Of a stretch of DNA of 64,000 bases, positions 56,901 to 64,000 are shown one piece after another. The stretch spans positions 124,001 to 188,000 of the forward strand of contig NZ_JARXVG010000003.1 of assembly GCF_029892485.1 (NCBI RefSeq), written 5' to 3'. A program made the position numbers and the translations under genes. The notes beneath the pieces are model-generated. The model made no database searches and had not been told where the DNA came from. It saw nothing but the letters and a program-made list of their open reading frames with translations. Each line of letters begins with the position of its first letter. Position 1 is the stretch's first letter. The stretch comes from Variovorax boronicumulans. GTDB taxonomy: Bacteria > Pseudomonadota > Gammaproteobacteria > Burkholderiales > Burkholderiaceae_C.

Positions 56901-57406
56901 GGGGTGTCCTTTCGTGGGGGGCTTGTGGTCTTTTGCATCAACGTGTTGACAACATCGGCCACGTCGGATGTCTTGAGCACCGCTGCCAGCACGGCAGTGA
57001 CCGACAGCAGCCGCCACGGCTTCACGAGCACCAGCAATGCGCCGGTGGCCGCAGCCGCCGCCATGAGCTTGGCCGGCTCCTTGCGCGCGTAGTGTTCGAG
57101 CAAGGGGCGGGCGAGCTGACCCATGGCGTGGGCAGGATGTCGGCGCCACCAGCGCTGTGCCACGCTTCGCGCCACGGACGCCCAGACGTTGCGCCTTCCG
57201 TGCGCGCGGGCTTCTTCATGACCTGGCCCGGTCGAGGCATCGTGGTGCGCGTATTCGAGGTCGTCGTCGAATTCGGGAGCCGGGTACCGCGCGTCCTGGT
57301 CCTCGCGCGTGTCGGCATCGCCGCCCTGGAGTTGCCTCACCAGTGCGCGGCGCGAAATGGCCAGGCGCTGTTGCGGGGTCAGCAGGGGACGTTCAACGCT
57401 GGTCAT
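56897..57406 (-). CDS. Hypothetical membrane-associated protein (YqjK position)
   Basis: Unrecognised protein of 169 aa. The N-terminal half is charged and hydrophilic (RREDQDARYPAPE-like region); the C-terminal half has a Trp/Arg patch (RWWRRHPAHAMGQLARPLLE) and one or two hydrophobic stretches (about residues 118-150). It lies in the place of YqjK in the YqjD-YqjE-YqjK group of gammaproteobacteria, but similarity is weak. ATG 57406 is taken as start; upstream it overlaps the previous gene by 14 bp. Downstream it overlaps the ferritin-like gene by 4 bp. Confidence 0.7.
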   Translation of the reverse strand: MTSVERPLLTPQQRLAISRRALVRQLQGGDADTREDQDARYPAPEFDDDLEYAHHDASTGPGHEEARAHGRRNVWASVARSVAQRWWRRHPAHAMGQLARPLLEHYARKEPAKLMAAAAATGALLVLVKPWRLLSVTAVLAAVLKTSDVADVVNTLMQKTTSPPRKDTP

Positions 57407-57776
57407 GGTCAACTCCGGCGGCATGCAGGGCCCGCAGGTCGGCCTCGACTTGCGAACGAAGGTCTTCGAAGCCGTAGCTCGGGCTGGGCCTGGTCGCGTA
57501 CCAGCCGCAGAGGGCCGCGATCACCACGGCCACGCCCGGCACGGCCACCAGCACCCAGTGAAAGGTGCCGTGGAGCACGCCGAGCAGCACGGCCACACCG
57601 ATCAGCCCGAGGGCCAGCATGACGCTGGCTGCCGCCAGCACGCCCGCGACGATGCGGGCGACGAGGCCGCGCCCCGCCTGCGCAGTTTCCTGGCGGACGA
57701 GGGCGGCGTAATTGGCCAGGTGATCGGCGAGCAGTTCCGGATGCCCGAGCACCGTGGAAAAAATCGGATGGAGCAT
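57393..57776 (-). CDS. YqjE-like membrane protein (DUF1469 / phage holin family)
   Basis: Small membrane protein of 127 aa with two adjacent hydrophobic segments (residues about 45-68 and 72-95: VLAAASVMLALGLIGVAVLL and VLVAVPGVAVVIAALCGWY). This matches the DUF1469 or putative holin-type fold of YqjE. No lysis genes are nearby, so a holin role is unlikely. It sits between the YqjD-like and the YqjK-position proteins, as in the enteric yqjDEK group. Confidence 0.82.
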   Translation of the reverse strand: MLHPIFSTVLGHPELLADHLANYAALVRQETAQAGRGLVARIVAGVLAAASVMLALGLIGVAVLLGVLHGTFHWVLVAVPGVAVVIAALCGWYATRPSPSYGFEDLRSQVEADLRALHAAGVDHDQR

Positions 57777-57814
57777 GGTGCCGGGGATCGAGGTAACGAA
57801 GAAGCGTCAGCAGA

Positions 57815-58192
57815 TCAGTAGTCGTCCCGGCTGCGGCGGCTGGCCAGCACGATGAGTGCGGTGATGGCAGCGCCGGCAGCGGCGGCCAGCAGCACCGAAC
57901 GAACGGGCTGGTCGGAGATGTAGCGGCCGGTGACGTCGGCGGCCGCTTCGAGGCGGCGCTGTGCGCGTGCACTGGTGGTCGAGGCGGCGTCCAGGCCGCG
58001 CTGCACGGCTTGCTGCACCCGCGCTGCGAGCTGTTCGACGGCCGGCTCGGTATCGCGGCGCAGTTCGCGGACCTTTTCGCCGGCTGCGTTCACTGCGTTC
58101 TGTGCGTAGGCGCGGGTGGATTCGACCGCATCGTTGGCGGTCTGGCGTGCGTCGTCGGCGAGTTGCGAGGCAGTCTTGGTCGTCGTGTTCAT
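57815..58192 (-). CDS. YqjD/ElaB-like DUF883 protein
   Basis: Protein of 125 aa: a long amphipathic Ala-rich helix (residues about 5-90, with Thr/Lys/Asp/Ala repeats) and a C-terminal hydrophobic anchor (VLLAAAAGAAITALIVLASR) just before a charged end RRSRDDY. The pattern matches YqjD/ElaB, tail-anchored membrane proteins of stationary phase that bind ribosomes in E. coli. A GAAAGG-type site precedes the ATG. First gene of a leftward set of four. Confidence 0.87.
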   Translation of the reverse strand: MNTTTKTASQLADDARQTANDAVESTRAYAQNAVNAAGEKVRELRRDTEPAVEQLAARVQQAVQRGLDAASTTSARAQRRLEAAADVTGRYISDQPVRSVLLAAAAGAAITALIVLASRRSRDDY

Positions 58193-58246
58193 GTGAAAGT
58201 CCTTTCAGGGGAGATGAAATGCGGGAGCCTGTTGATCGTAACGACG

Positions 58247-58411
58247 CTACTTGCGTCGTAGCAAGCCGGCCAGGAAGCTCGCGATGGCCAGCACGGCGAA
58301 GATCACGAAAAGGATCTTGGCGATCCCGACCGCACTGGCCGCAATGCCGCCGAAGCCGAACAGGGCGGCGATCAGCGCAATGACCAGAAACACCACGGCG
58401 TAATGCAACAT
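58247..58411 (-). CDS. DUF1328 small membrane protein (YtjA-like)
   Basis: Membrane peptide of 54 aa with two hydrophobic helices ([19 protein letters not shown] and [20 protein letters not shown]) and a basic end LLRRK. This is the complete DUF1328/YtjA pattern; such peptides are frequent near stress genes. ATG 58411 is chosen since the family starts MLHYA; a longer frame upstream would add unrelated residues. The 208 bp upstream to the kinase gene contain no other gene I can support. Confidence 0.88.
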   Translation of the reverse strand: MLHYAVVFLVIALIAALFGFGGIAASAVGIAKILFVIFAVLAIASFLAGLLRRK

Positions 58412-58619
58412 GTGGAACTCCTTCGAGGCTTCCCTCGGTGTTTTTGAAACGGCGCATCCGGACTTCATGGGAAGCAACGGATGGCACAGGAGCAACCTTA
58501 AGTGGGGGCCTGCCGGCACCCTGTCAGCGACCGGGGGCGTGGTGCGTAGGAGATGGCCGAGTCCCCGCGAAGCGCGGTCGTGAAGGAGTGCCGTTCCTCG
58601 CGAACAGCTTCGGCAGGCT

Positions 58620-59963
58620 TCAGGTCGCCCTGACGACCGGAAGCATCGCGCTCAAGCGCGTGCCCTTGTCCGGGGTCGAGGAAATCGTGAGCTTGCCGCG
58701 CGCCGCCTCGACCCGGTGGCGCATGCCCGCGAGGCCGTGCGTGGACGGGCGCATGCGCTGCGTATCGAAGCCCTTGCCGTTGTCCGTGACCTCCACGATC
58801 ACGTGGTTCTCGTAGTTCTTCATCACGATGGTTGCTTCGCTCGCCTCGGCGTACTTGCCGATGTTGGTCAGGCTCTCCTGCACCATGCGGTAGATCGTGA
58901 GCTGGCGCGACTCGTCCAGCGTCACCGGTTCCAGCGCCATGTCGATCTGCAGCCCCGAGCGCTCGGCGAATTCGCGCCCCAGGATCTCCAGCGATGCCAC
59001 CAGCCCCAGGTTCGAGAGCGAGGAGGGCCGCAGGTCCTCGATGATGCGGCGCTTGAGCGCGATACCGCTGTTGAGCAGTTCGGTCAGGTGCTGCAGCCGC
59101 TGGATGGCGTCGGGCGAATCGGCGAGCCGCGACTTCAGGCGCGCCACGTCCAGCTTGGCCGCGGTGAGCAGCGAACCGAGCTCGTCGTGCAGCTCGCGCG
59201 CCAGGTAGCCGCGCTCGGTTTCGCGCACGTCCTGCAGGTGGGTGGCCAGCTCGGCCAGCGAGGCGGTGCGCTCGCGCACCTCGTCTTCCAGCGCGTTGCG
59301 TTCGCGCTGCAGCGCCTCCTGCTGGCGCTCGCCGATGGAGCGCAGGGCATGCGTCTGCCGAAGGTAGAGGAAGAAGGCGATCAGCGCGGCCAACGCCACG
59401 ATGGCCGTGCCGATGCGGGCGAGCTGCAGCGACCGGAGCACCTGCACCTGGCCCTCGTACAGGGTCTGGTTGCTCACCTTGACCAACTGGAGGGCGGTGG
59501 CGCGAATCGCGTCCATTTCCTCGCGCCCGACGTCCGTCGTGATGACGAACTTCCAGGCGTCTTCCTTGCCGTCCTGGCGCAGGCGCACGCTCATGTCCAT
59601 TTCGGCCACCTTGCGCAGCACGTGCTTGGAGAGTTCGCCGATCTGGACGAGTTCGGCCGGCCGGTCGGCGTACAGCTGCCGAAGGGCCGCGAGATTGCCG
59701 TCGACCTGCTTGATCGCCGTGTCGTAGGGTTGCCGGTAGCTGGCCTCGCCCGTCAGCAGGTAGCCCCGCTGGCCGGTTTCGGCATCGAGCATGTTCTGCA
59801 GGATCTGGTTGACCACACCGCGCCCCTTCTGCGCCTCGTCGATGTCCGCCAGGGAGCGGGTGGACTGGCGAAAACCGGCCTCGTTGATGCCGATGAGGGC
59901 CAGCGCAGCCAGTGCTGCGAGCAACAGGCTCAAGGCCATTCGAGGGGGGGCTAACCAGTGCAT
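58620..59963 (-). CDS. CHASE3-domain sensor histidine kinase (NarL-type system)
   Basis: Membrane kinase of 447 aa. A first helix (residues about 9-29) and a second (about 185-205) enclose a CHASE3 sensor domain. The HisKA_3 dimerisation region holds the phospho-acceptor His in [12 protein letters not shown] (near 259), followed by a HATPase_c domain with the N box ([15 protein letters not shown]) and G box (VTDNGKGFD). HisKA_3 kinases normally pair with LuxR-type regulators, and one is divergently encoded 106 bp away. Confidence 0.93.
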   Translation of the reverse strand: MHWLAPPRMALSLLLAALAALALIGINEAGFRQSTRSLADIDEAQKGRGVVNQILQNMLDAETGQRGYLLTGEASYRQPYDTAIKQVDGNLAALRQLYADRPAELVQIGELSKHVLRKVAEMDMSVRLRQDGKEDAWKFVITTDVGREEMDAIRATALQLVKVSNQTLYEGQVQVLRSLQLARIGTAIVALAALIAFFLYLRQTHALRSIGERQQEALQRERNALEDEVRERTASLAELATHLQDVRETERGYLARELHDELGSLLTAAKLDVARLKSRLADSPDAIQRLQHLTELLNSGIALKRRIIEDLRPSSLSNLGLVASLEILGREFAERSGLQIDMALEPVTLDESRQLTIYRMVQESLTNIGKYAEASEATIVMKNYENHVIVEVTDNGKGFDTQRMRPSTHGLAGMRHRVEAARGKLTISSTPDKGTRLSAMLPVVRAT

Positions 59964-60069
59964 GAAACTTTCAGGGCTGCGTTCGGCGCAAGTTCGTGAA
60001 TAATTGACAACATTCAGGGACCGGCATGTTGCGGCCTAGATGCGCGCAACACAACGACGAAAGTAACAG

Positions 60070-60702
60070 ATGATCAAAATCGGAATTGTGGACGACCACG
60101 CCATCGTGCGATCGGGGCTCCGGCAGTTCTTCTCCGAGCACGTGGATCTGCGCGTGGCGGGCGAAGCCGCCAGCGGACGCGAAGCCATCGAGCTCGTGCG
60201 GACCACCGAACTCGACGTGCTCGTGATGGACCTTTCCATGCCCGGGCAGAGCGGCATCGATGCCCTCGCGATGATCCGCGCCAAGGCACCGGACGTCGGG
60301 ATCCTGATCCTGAGCGGCTACCCGGAAGAGCATTACGCGATGAACCTGATCCGCCAGGGCGCGAGCGGCTACCTGAACAAGGAGTGCGACCCGATCGAGA
60401 TCGTGAACGCCATCCGCACCATTTCGCTGGGCCGCCGCTACATCACGCCCGCCGTGGCCGAACTGCTCGCGCGCCAGCTCGACCGCAAGGACGACGCCGC
60501 GCCGCACGAGCAACTCTCGGAACGCGAGTTCCAAGTGTTCCTGAAGCTGGCCAAGGGCGAGACCGCGGGCGACATCGCCAAGACGCTGTCGCTGTCGGTC
60601 AAGACGGTGAGCACCTATCGCACGCGCCTGATGGAGAAGATGAACCTCTCCTCCAACAGCGACCTGACCTACTACGCGCTGAAGAACAAGCTCATCGATT
60701 GA
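60070..60702 (+). CDS. LuxR/NarL-family response regulator
   Basis: Response regulator of 210 aa with a receiver domain, phospho-acceptor Asp54 (LVMDLSMPG), conserved Lys in the C-terminal part, and a LuxR-type helix-turn-helix (from about residue 148: LSEREFQVFLKLAKGETAGD, then KTVSTYRTRLMEKMNL). Probable partner of the CHASE3 kinase, divergently transcribed from it. Its 3' end overlaps the stop region of the following minus-strand receiver gene by 11 bp. Confidence 0.93.
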   Translation: MIKIGIVDDHAIVRSGLRQFFSEHVDLRVAGEAASGREAIELVRTTELDVLVMDLSMPGQSGIDALAMIRAKAPDVGILILSGYPEEHYAMNLIRQGASGYLNKECDPIEIVNAIRTISLGRRYITPAVAELLARQLDRKDDAAPHEQLSEREFQVFLKLAKGETAGDIAKTLSLSVKTVSTYRTRLMEKMNLSSNSDLTYYALKNKLID

Positions 60703-61111
60703 GCTTGTTCCCGGGCCCGGGCGGAGTGCGCAACGCCTCCGCTTGCAGGATGCAGAAATCGACCAGCGCATCGATTTCGTTCGACTTGTCGAACACAGCG
60801 TCGGCACCGAATTCGGCGCAGCGGCGCCGGATGTCGGGCGTTGCATAGTTGCTGAGCACCACCACCTTCTGGGTCGGGCTGCGTGCCTGGCAGGCCTGCA
60901 GAATGCCCAGGCCGCTTCCCTGCTTGAGAAAGAGGTCGACGATGGCCAGCTCCCACCGGTTGTCCGCGTCCAGCAGCCATGCGCGTGCCTGGGCTTCGGT
61001 CTCGGCGAATCCGATGACCGTGGCGCAGATGAGTTCTTCCAGCGTGCCAATGAGGTTTTCACGGATCGTGAGGTTGTCTTCGACGACATATGCCTGCAAT
61101 CTGGAGTCCAT
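60692..61111 (-). CDS. Stand-alone receiver-domain response regulator
   Basis: CheY-like single receiver protein of 139 aa with no output domain. Phospho-acceptor Asp59 (LAIVDLFLKQG), acidic pair Glu11/Asp12, a Ser in VVLSNYATPD and a Lys in FDKSNEID complete the active site. It lies tail to tail with the LuxR-type regulator, sharing 11 bp, and could act as a phosphate sink or compete for the CHASE3 kinase. Its own kinase is not obvious. Confidence 0.87.
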   Translation of the reverse strand: MDSRLQAYVVEDNLTIRENLIGTLEELICATVIGFAETEAQARAWLLDADNRWELAIVDLFLKQGSGLGILQACQARSPTQKVVVLSNYATPDIRRRCAEFGADAVFDKSNEIDALVDFCILQAEALRTPPGPGNKLNR

Positions 61112-61347
61112 GCCGAACCGCGCTTTCTCTCACGTTGGCAGGGGGATCTCGAACGCCCCGCTGTCGGGAATACCTTCAGCGAGAGATTGAGACTGCGCCG
61201 AAGCGCATCATGCAGGGTTCGCGCAACGGCTGTTGTAGGCGGGTTCCCACGAGGCGACTTGCAGCACAGCGCCCGTAGGCCATACCGCACGGTTGTTGCG
61301 GTCCGTTGCCGACCCCCGAACGACTCGAACAAGGTTATCCAGACGAC

Positions 61348-63360
61348 ATGGCTACGAACATCTTTCGCACTCGCCCGCTGTGGCAGAAGTTGCTGGCGTC
61401 GCTCGTGCTGCTGTTCGTGGCCTTGCTGATCGTCCTCATGTTCTTTCCGTGGGACGTGCTGCGGGAGCCGGTCAACCGCTACGTGAGCGAGAAGACCGGC
61501 CGCAAGTTCGAGATCACCCGGCGGCTCGACGTCGACCTCGACTGGCGTGCCGCGACAGTCAAGTTCGACGGCATCGAGTTCGCCAATCCTTCCTGGGCAC
61601 GCGACCCCTACCTCGTGAAAGCCGAGCGTGCCGAGTTCGACATCCGGATCTGGCCGCTGGTCACCAGCAAGATCGTCATTCCGCGGCTGGCGCTTTTCTC
61701 GCCCACGCTCGGGCTGCAGATGGAACAGGACGGGCGCCGCACCTGGGCGTTCGGCAAGGACACCTCCGACGCGGGTACTGTGCCGAGCATCGGCCTCATG
61801 CAGATCGACAGCGGGGCCATCGACTTTCTCGCCAAGCACCTGGGCGTCGACCTGCACGCGGATGTGAACTACGACACCAGCCTGGGCTCGATGCCTCTCG
61901 GTTTCCGCATCAAGGGCCGCTACAAGGGCCAGCCGTTGACGGCCGACGGCCGCACAGGCAACGTGCTGCAGATCAACGCGGCGGGCGCGCCGCCGTTTCC
62001 GCTCGAGATCAATGCGGCCGCAGGGCAGACAAAGCTGAAGGCCTCCGGCACCGTGGCCGAACTCGCGGGGCTCGATGGCATCGACGCAAAATTCCAGCTA
62101 CGGGGCCAGACCCTCGGCGCGCTGTTCCCGCTGCTGGGCATCGCGCTGCCGCAAACCTCGCCTTACGCGCTGAGCGGCGACCTGAGCAAGCGCGGCACGC
62201 TCTGGCAGGTGGCGGGACTCCAGGGAAAGCTGGGACTGTCCGACATCGCCGGCGACATGCGCTTCGACCAGGCCAGCCAGGTGCCGCATCTGGCCGGCGA
62301 CTTGCGTTCCAAGGTCATGGACATGGACGACCTCGGCCCGCTCATCGGCCTGCCGCCCACCGAGCGGTCGGCCCGCGCGGTCGAAGGCGTCGCGCCGCCG
62401 CCGAGCATCACCCAGGTGAAGCGCCCGGCCGGCGGCAAGGTGCTGCCCACGGCGCCGCTGGACTTCGACCGACTGCGCGCCATGAACGCCGATGTGAAAT
62501 ACACGGCCGATCGCATCCAGAACGTGCGGGAGATCCCGCTCGACCGCGGCAGCGTGCAGGTGAAGCTGAAAGACGGCGTGCTCACGCTCGACCCGCTCGA
62601 CCTGGGCATGGGTGGCGGCAAGCTGGCCGGCGCGATCCGCATCGATGCAGCGAAGAATCCGGCGGACATCCGCGCCTCGCTCGACCTGCGCGGCATGCAG
62701 CTCGCGCGCCTGTTCCCGAAGCTGGAAACCACCGGCAACAGCGTCGGCCGGCTCGACGGGCGGCTCAACCTGTCGGGCTCCGGCAATTCGGTGGCCACCT
62801 GGCTCGGCGGCTCGTCGGGGGACGTGGCGGTGCTGGCGGGGCGAGGCCAGTTCGGCAATCTGCTGCCGGTGTTCGCGACGCTGGTGGGTGGGGACATCAT
62901 CAAGTTCCTGTTGCGCGGCGACCGCAATGTCGAACTGCGCTGCGCGGCCCTGGCATTCGATGTGAACAAGGGGCTGATGGTCGGGCGTACGCTTGTGGTG
63001 GACACGACCAACGCGGTGTTCCTCGCGACCGGGCAGGCCAACCTGGCGAACGAGACGCTGGACTTCGTGGTCCATCCGGAGCCCAAGTCCAAGAACATCC
63101 TCTCGCTGCGCACGCCGCTGGTCGTCGGCGGCACCTTCGGCGCGCCGTCGGGCGGAGTGGCCATGGCGCCATTGGCGGGGCGCGGCCTGGCTGCCCTTGC
63201 GCTCGGCGCGATCAATCCGCTGCTGGCACTGGCCGCGACGATCGAGACCGGACCGGGCCAGGACGCCGATTGCAAGGACGTGGTGGCCGGCGCCAACAAG
63301 CCGACCGCCGGCGCTGCGGCCAATGGCGCCGCCAGGGCCAAGGGCGCCAGGCAGCCCTGA
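61348..63360 (+). CDS. AsmA-family protein
   Basis: Protein of 670 aa with one N-terminal membrane segment (residues about 13-35, LLASLVLLFVALLIVLMFFP) followed by a periplasmic AsmA domain: the N-terminal part has EITRRLDVDLDWRAATV and FANPSWA, the C-terminal AsmA_2 part has LDLGMGGGKLAGAIRID, and NETLDFVVHPEPKSKNILSL (kept in the family) near 570. AsmA-like proteins are thought to move phospholipids to the outer membrane or control its assembly. ATG 61348 is used; an earlier start adds unrelated residues. Confidence 0.9.
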   Translation: MATNIFRTRPLWQKLLASLVLLFVALLIVLMFFPWDVLREPVNRYVSEKTGRKFEITRRLDVDLDWRAATVKFDGIEFANPSWARDPYLVKAERAEFDIRIWPLVTSKIVIPRLALFSPTLGLQMEQDGRRTWAFGKDTSDAGTVPSIGLMQIDSGAIDFLAKHLGVDLHADVNYDTSLGSMPLGFRIKGRYKGQPLTADGRTGNVLQINAAGAPPFPLEINAAAGQTKLKASGTVAELAGLDGIDAKFQLRGQTLGALFPLLGIALPQTSPYALSGDLSKRGTLWQVAGLQGKLGLSDIAGDMRFDQASQVPHLAGDLRSKVMDMDDLGPLIGLPPTERSARAVEGVAPPPSITQVKRPAGGKVLPTAPLDFDRLRAMNADVKYTADRIQNVREIPLDRGSVQVKLKDGVLTLDPLDLGMGGGKLAGAIRIDAAKNPADIRASLDLRGMQLARLFPKLETTGNSVGRLDGRLNLSGSGNSVATWLGGSSGDVAVLAGRGQFGNLLPVFATLVGGDIIKFLLRGDRNVELRCAALAFDVNKGLMVGRTLVVDTTNAVFLATGQANLANETLDFVVHPEPKSKNILSLRTPLVVGGTFGAPSGGVAMAPLAGRGLAALALGAINPLLALAATIETGPGQDADCKDVVAGANKPTAGAAANGAARAKGARQP

Positions 63361-63363
63361 GCC

Positions 63364-64000
63364 TCAGGGCAAGGTCGCCGGACGCTGCGCGCAGACGCTG
63401 CAGTGCGGATCGCGCGCGACGCGCAGCGTGTCGAAGCTGGTGCTGCGTCCGTCGAACATCAGCAGCTTGCCGGCGAGCGAAGGACCGATGCCCGCGAGCA
63501 GCTTCAATGCTTCGCTGGCCTGCAGCGTGCCGATGGTGCCGACGACCGGACCGAACACGCCGAGCACCGCACAGCGCGTTTCCTCGAAGACCGCATCGGG
63601 CGGGAACAGGCAGGCGTAGCAGGGGGAGGCCGCATCGCGGGTGTCGTACACGCTCAACTGGCCATCGAAACGGATGGCGGCGCCTGCCACCAGCGGTTTT
63701 CCATGGGCGACGCAAGCGCGGTTCACCGCGTGGCGCGTGGCGAAGTTGTCGCAGCAATCGACCACCACGTCGGCCGCCGCGACCAGGCGCGACAGCAGTG
63801 TTTCGTCGGCGCGCAGGGCGTGCGTTTCGATGGCGATGTCGGGGTTGATGTCGCGCATTGCCTGCGCGGCGGATTCGACCTTGGGGCTGCCCACGCGTGC
63901 ATGGGTGTGGGCGACCTGGCGCTGGAGATTGGTGAGATCGACCTCGTCGTCGTCCACCAGCGTGATGTGGCCGACGCCGGCTGCCGCCAGATAAAGCGCG
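63364..64000 (-). CDS. MoeB/ThiF-family E1-like adenylyltransferase (5' partial)
   Basis: E1-type enzyme that adenylates the C-terminus of a small sulfur-carrier protein (MoaD, ThiS or similar). The frame is open to the right edge, so the N-terminus, with part of the ATP site, lies outside the window. Visible are LTLVDDDEVDLTNLQRQ, DVVVDCCDNFATRHAVN, and zinc ligands CYAC and CSVC at the C-terminus. The closely spaced TRCAVLGVFGPVVG region matches MoeB. It is convergent with the AsmA gene, with only 3 bp between stops. Confidence 0.9.
   Translation of the reverse strand, partial: ALYLAAAGVGHITLVDDDEVDLTNLQRQVAHTHARVGSPKVESAAQAMRDINPDIAIETHALRADETLLSRLVAAADVVVDCCDNFATRHAVNRACVAHGKPLVAGAAIRFDGQLSVYDTRDAASPCYACLFPPDAVFEETRCAVLGVFGPVVGTIGTLQASEALKLLAGIGPSLAGKLLMFDGRSTSFDTLRVARDPHCSVCAQRPATLP

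Overview
The window is a GC-rich, densely packed chromosomal segment with operons joined by 4-bp stop/start overlaps. Its protein sequences and gene orders (argJ / DUF815 ATPase / mutT / yacG / zapD / coaE / pilDCB; tRNA-Pro / ispB / rplU-rpmA-obgE-proB; hemA-prfA-prmC-grxD; ugpBAECQ; ubiE-ubiJ-ubiB; aspS-nudB) suggest a betaproteobacterium of the Comamonadaceae, most like Variovorax. That assignment is inference from gene content and protein style, not a database match. No rRNA, CRISPR array, transposase or prophage was seen.

Layout. 1-12.7 kb: the end of argJ, an AAA ATPase, mutT, then the yacG-zapD-coaE-pilDCB block. Three surface-type O-acyltransferase genes interrupt this block: an OafA-like acyltransferase/SGNH protein, and an MBOAT gene with its SGNH partner. 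12.7-20.9 kb: tRNA-Pro(CGG), the divergent ispB and rplU-rpmA-obgE-proB units, a CNP1-type lipoprotein, rppH, proS and a lytic transglycosylase. 21-29.4 kb: a leftward hemA-prfA-prmC-grxD-cupin-corC run, a small membrane protein and a large MscS-type channel. 29.5-34.5 kb: the glycerol-3-phosphate uptake operon ugpBAECQ, with a terminator-like attenuator after ugpB. 34.7-40.7 kb: serA, a repeat-rich intergenic region holding a 32-bp perfect inverted repeat, a giant FAD/Fe-S oxidoreductase and a HIT protein. 40.7-48.6 kb: a secreted Ala-rich protein, DUF971, ubiquinone genes (ubiE, ubiJ, ubiB) with an embedded Tim44-like gene, a sodium/solute symporter, an FmdB-like zinc ribbon and DUF502. 48.7-55.3 kb: aspS, a hybrid toxin-antitoxin pair, nudB, an EEP-family phosphatase/nuclease, a GTP cyclohydrolase I with a BLUF photoreceptor directly behind it, an EamA transporter and DUF429. 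55.4-61.1 kb: a stress/envelope cluster (CsbD, BON lipoprotein, ferritin-like protein, YqjD/E-like membrane proteins, DUF1328) followed by a CHASE3 histidine kinase and two response regulators. 61.3-64 kb: an AsmA-family protein and a ThiF/MoeB-type E1 enzyme cut by the window edge.

Most of the window is core metabolism and translation. The most notable accessory feature is a toxin-antitoxin operon between aspS and nudB: a CcdB-type gyrase poison is paired with an antitoxin that has a Phd/YefM-like N-terminus and a CcdA-like C-terminal tail. Other points of interest are the folE-BLUF pair, the O-acetylation genes splitting a conserved cluster, the attenuator in the ugp operon, a large palindromic intergenic repeat, and at least six genes with a -10-like hexamer 6-7 nt before the start codon, suggesting leaderless mRNAs.
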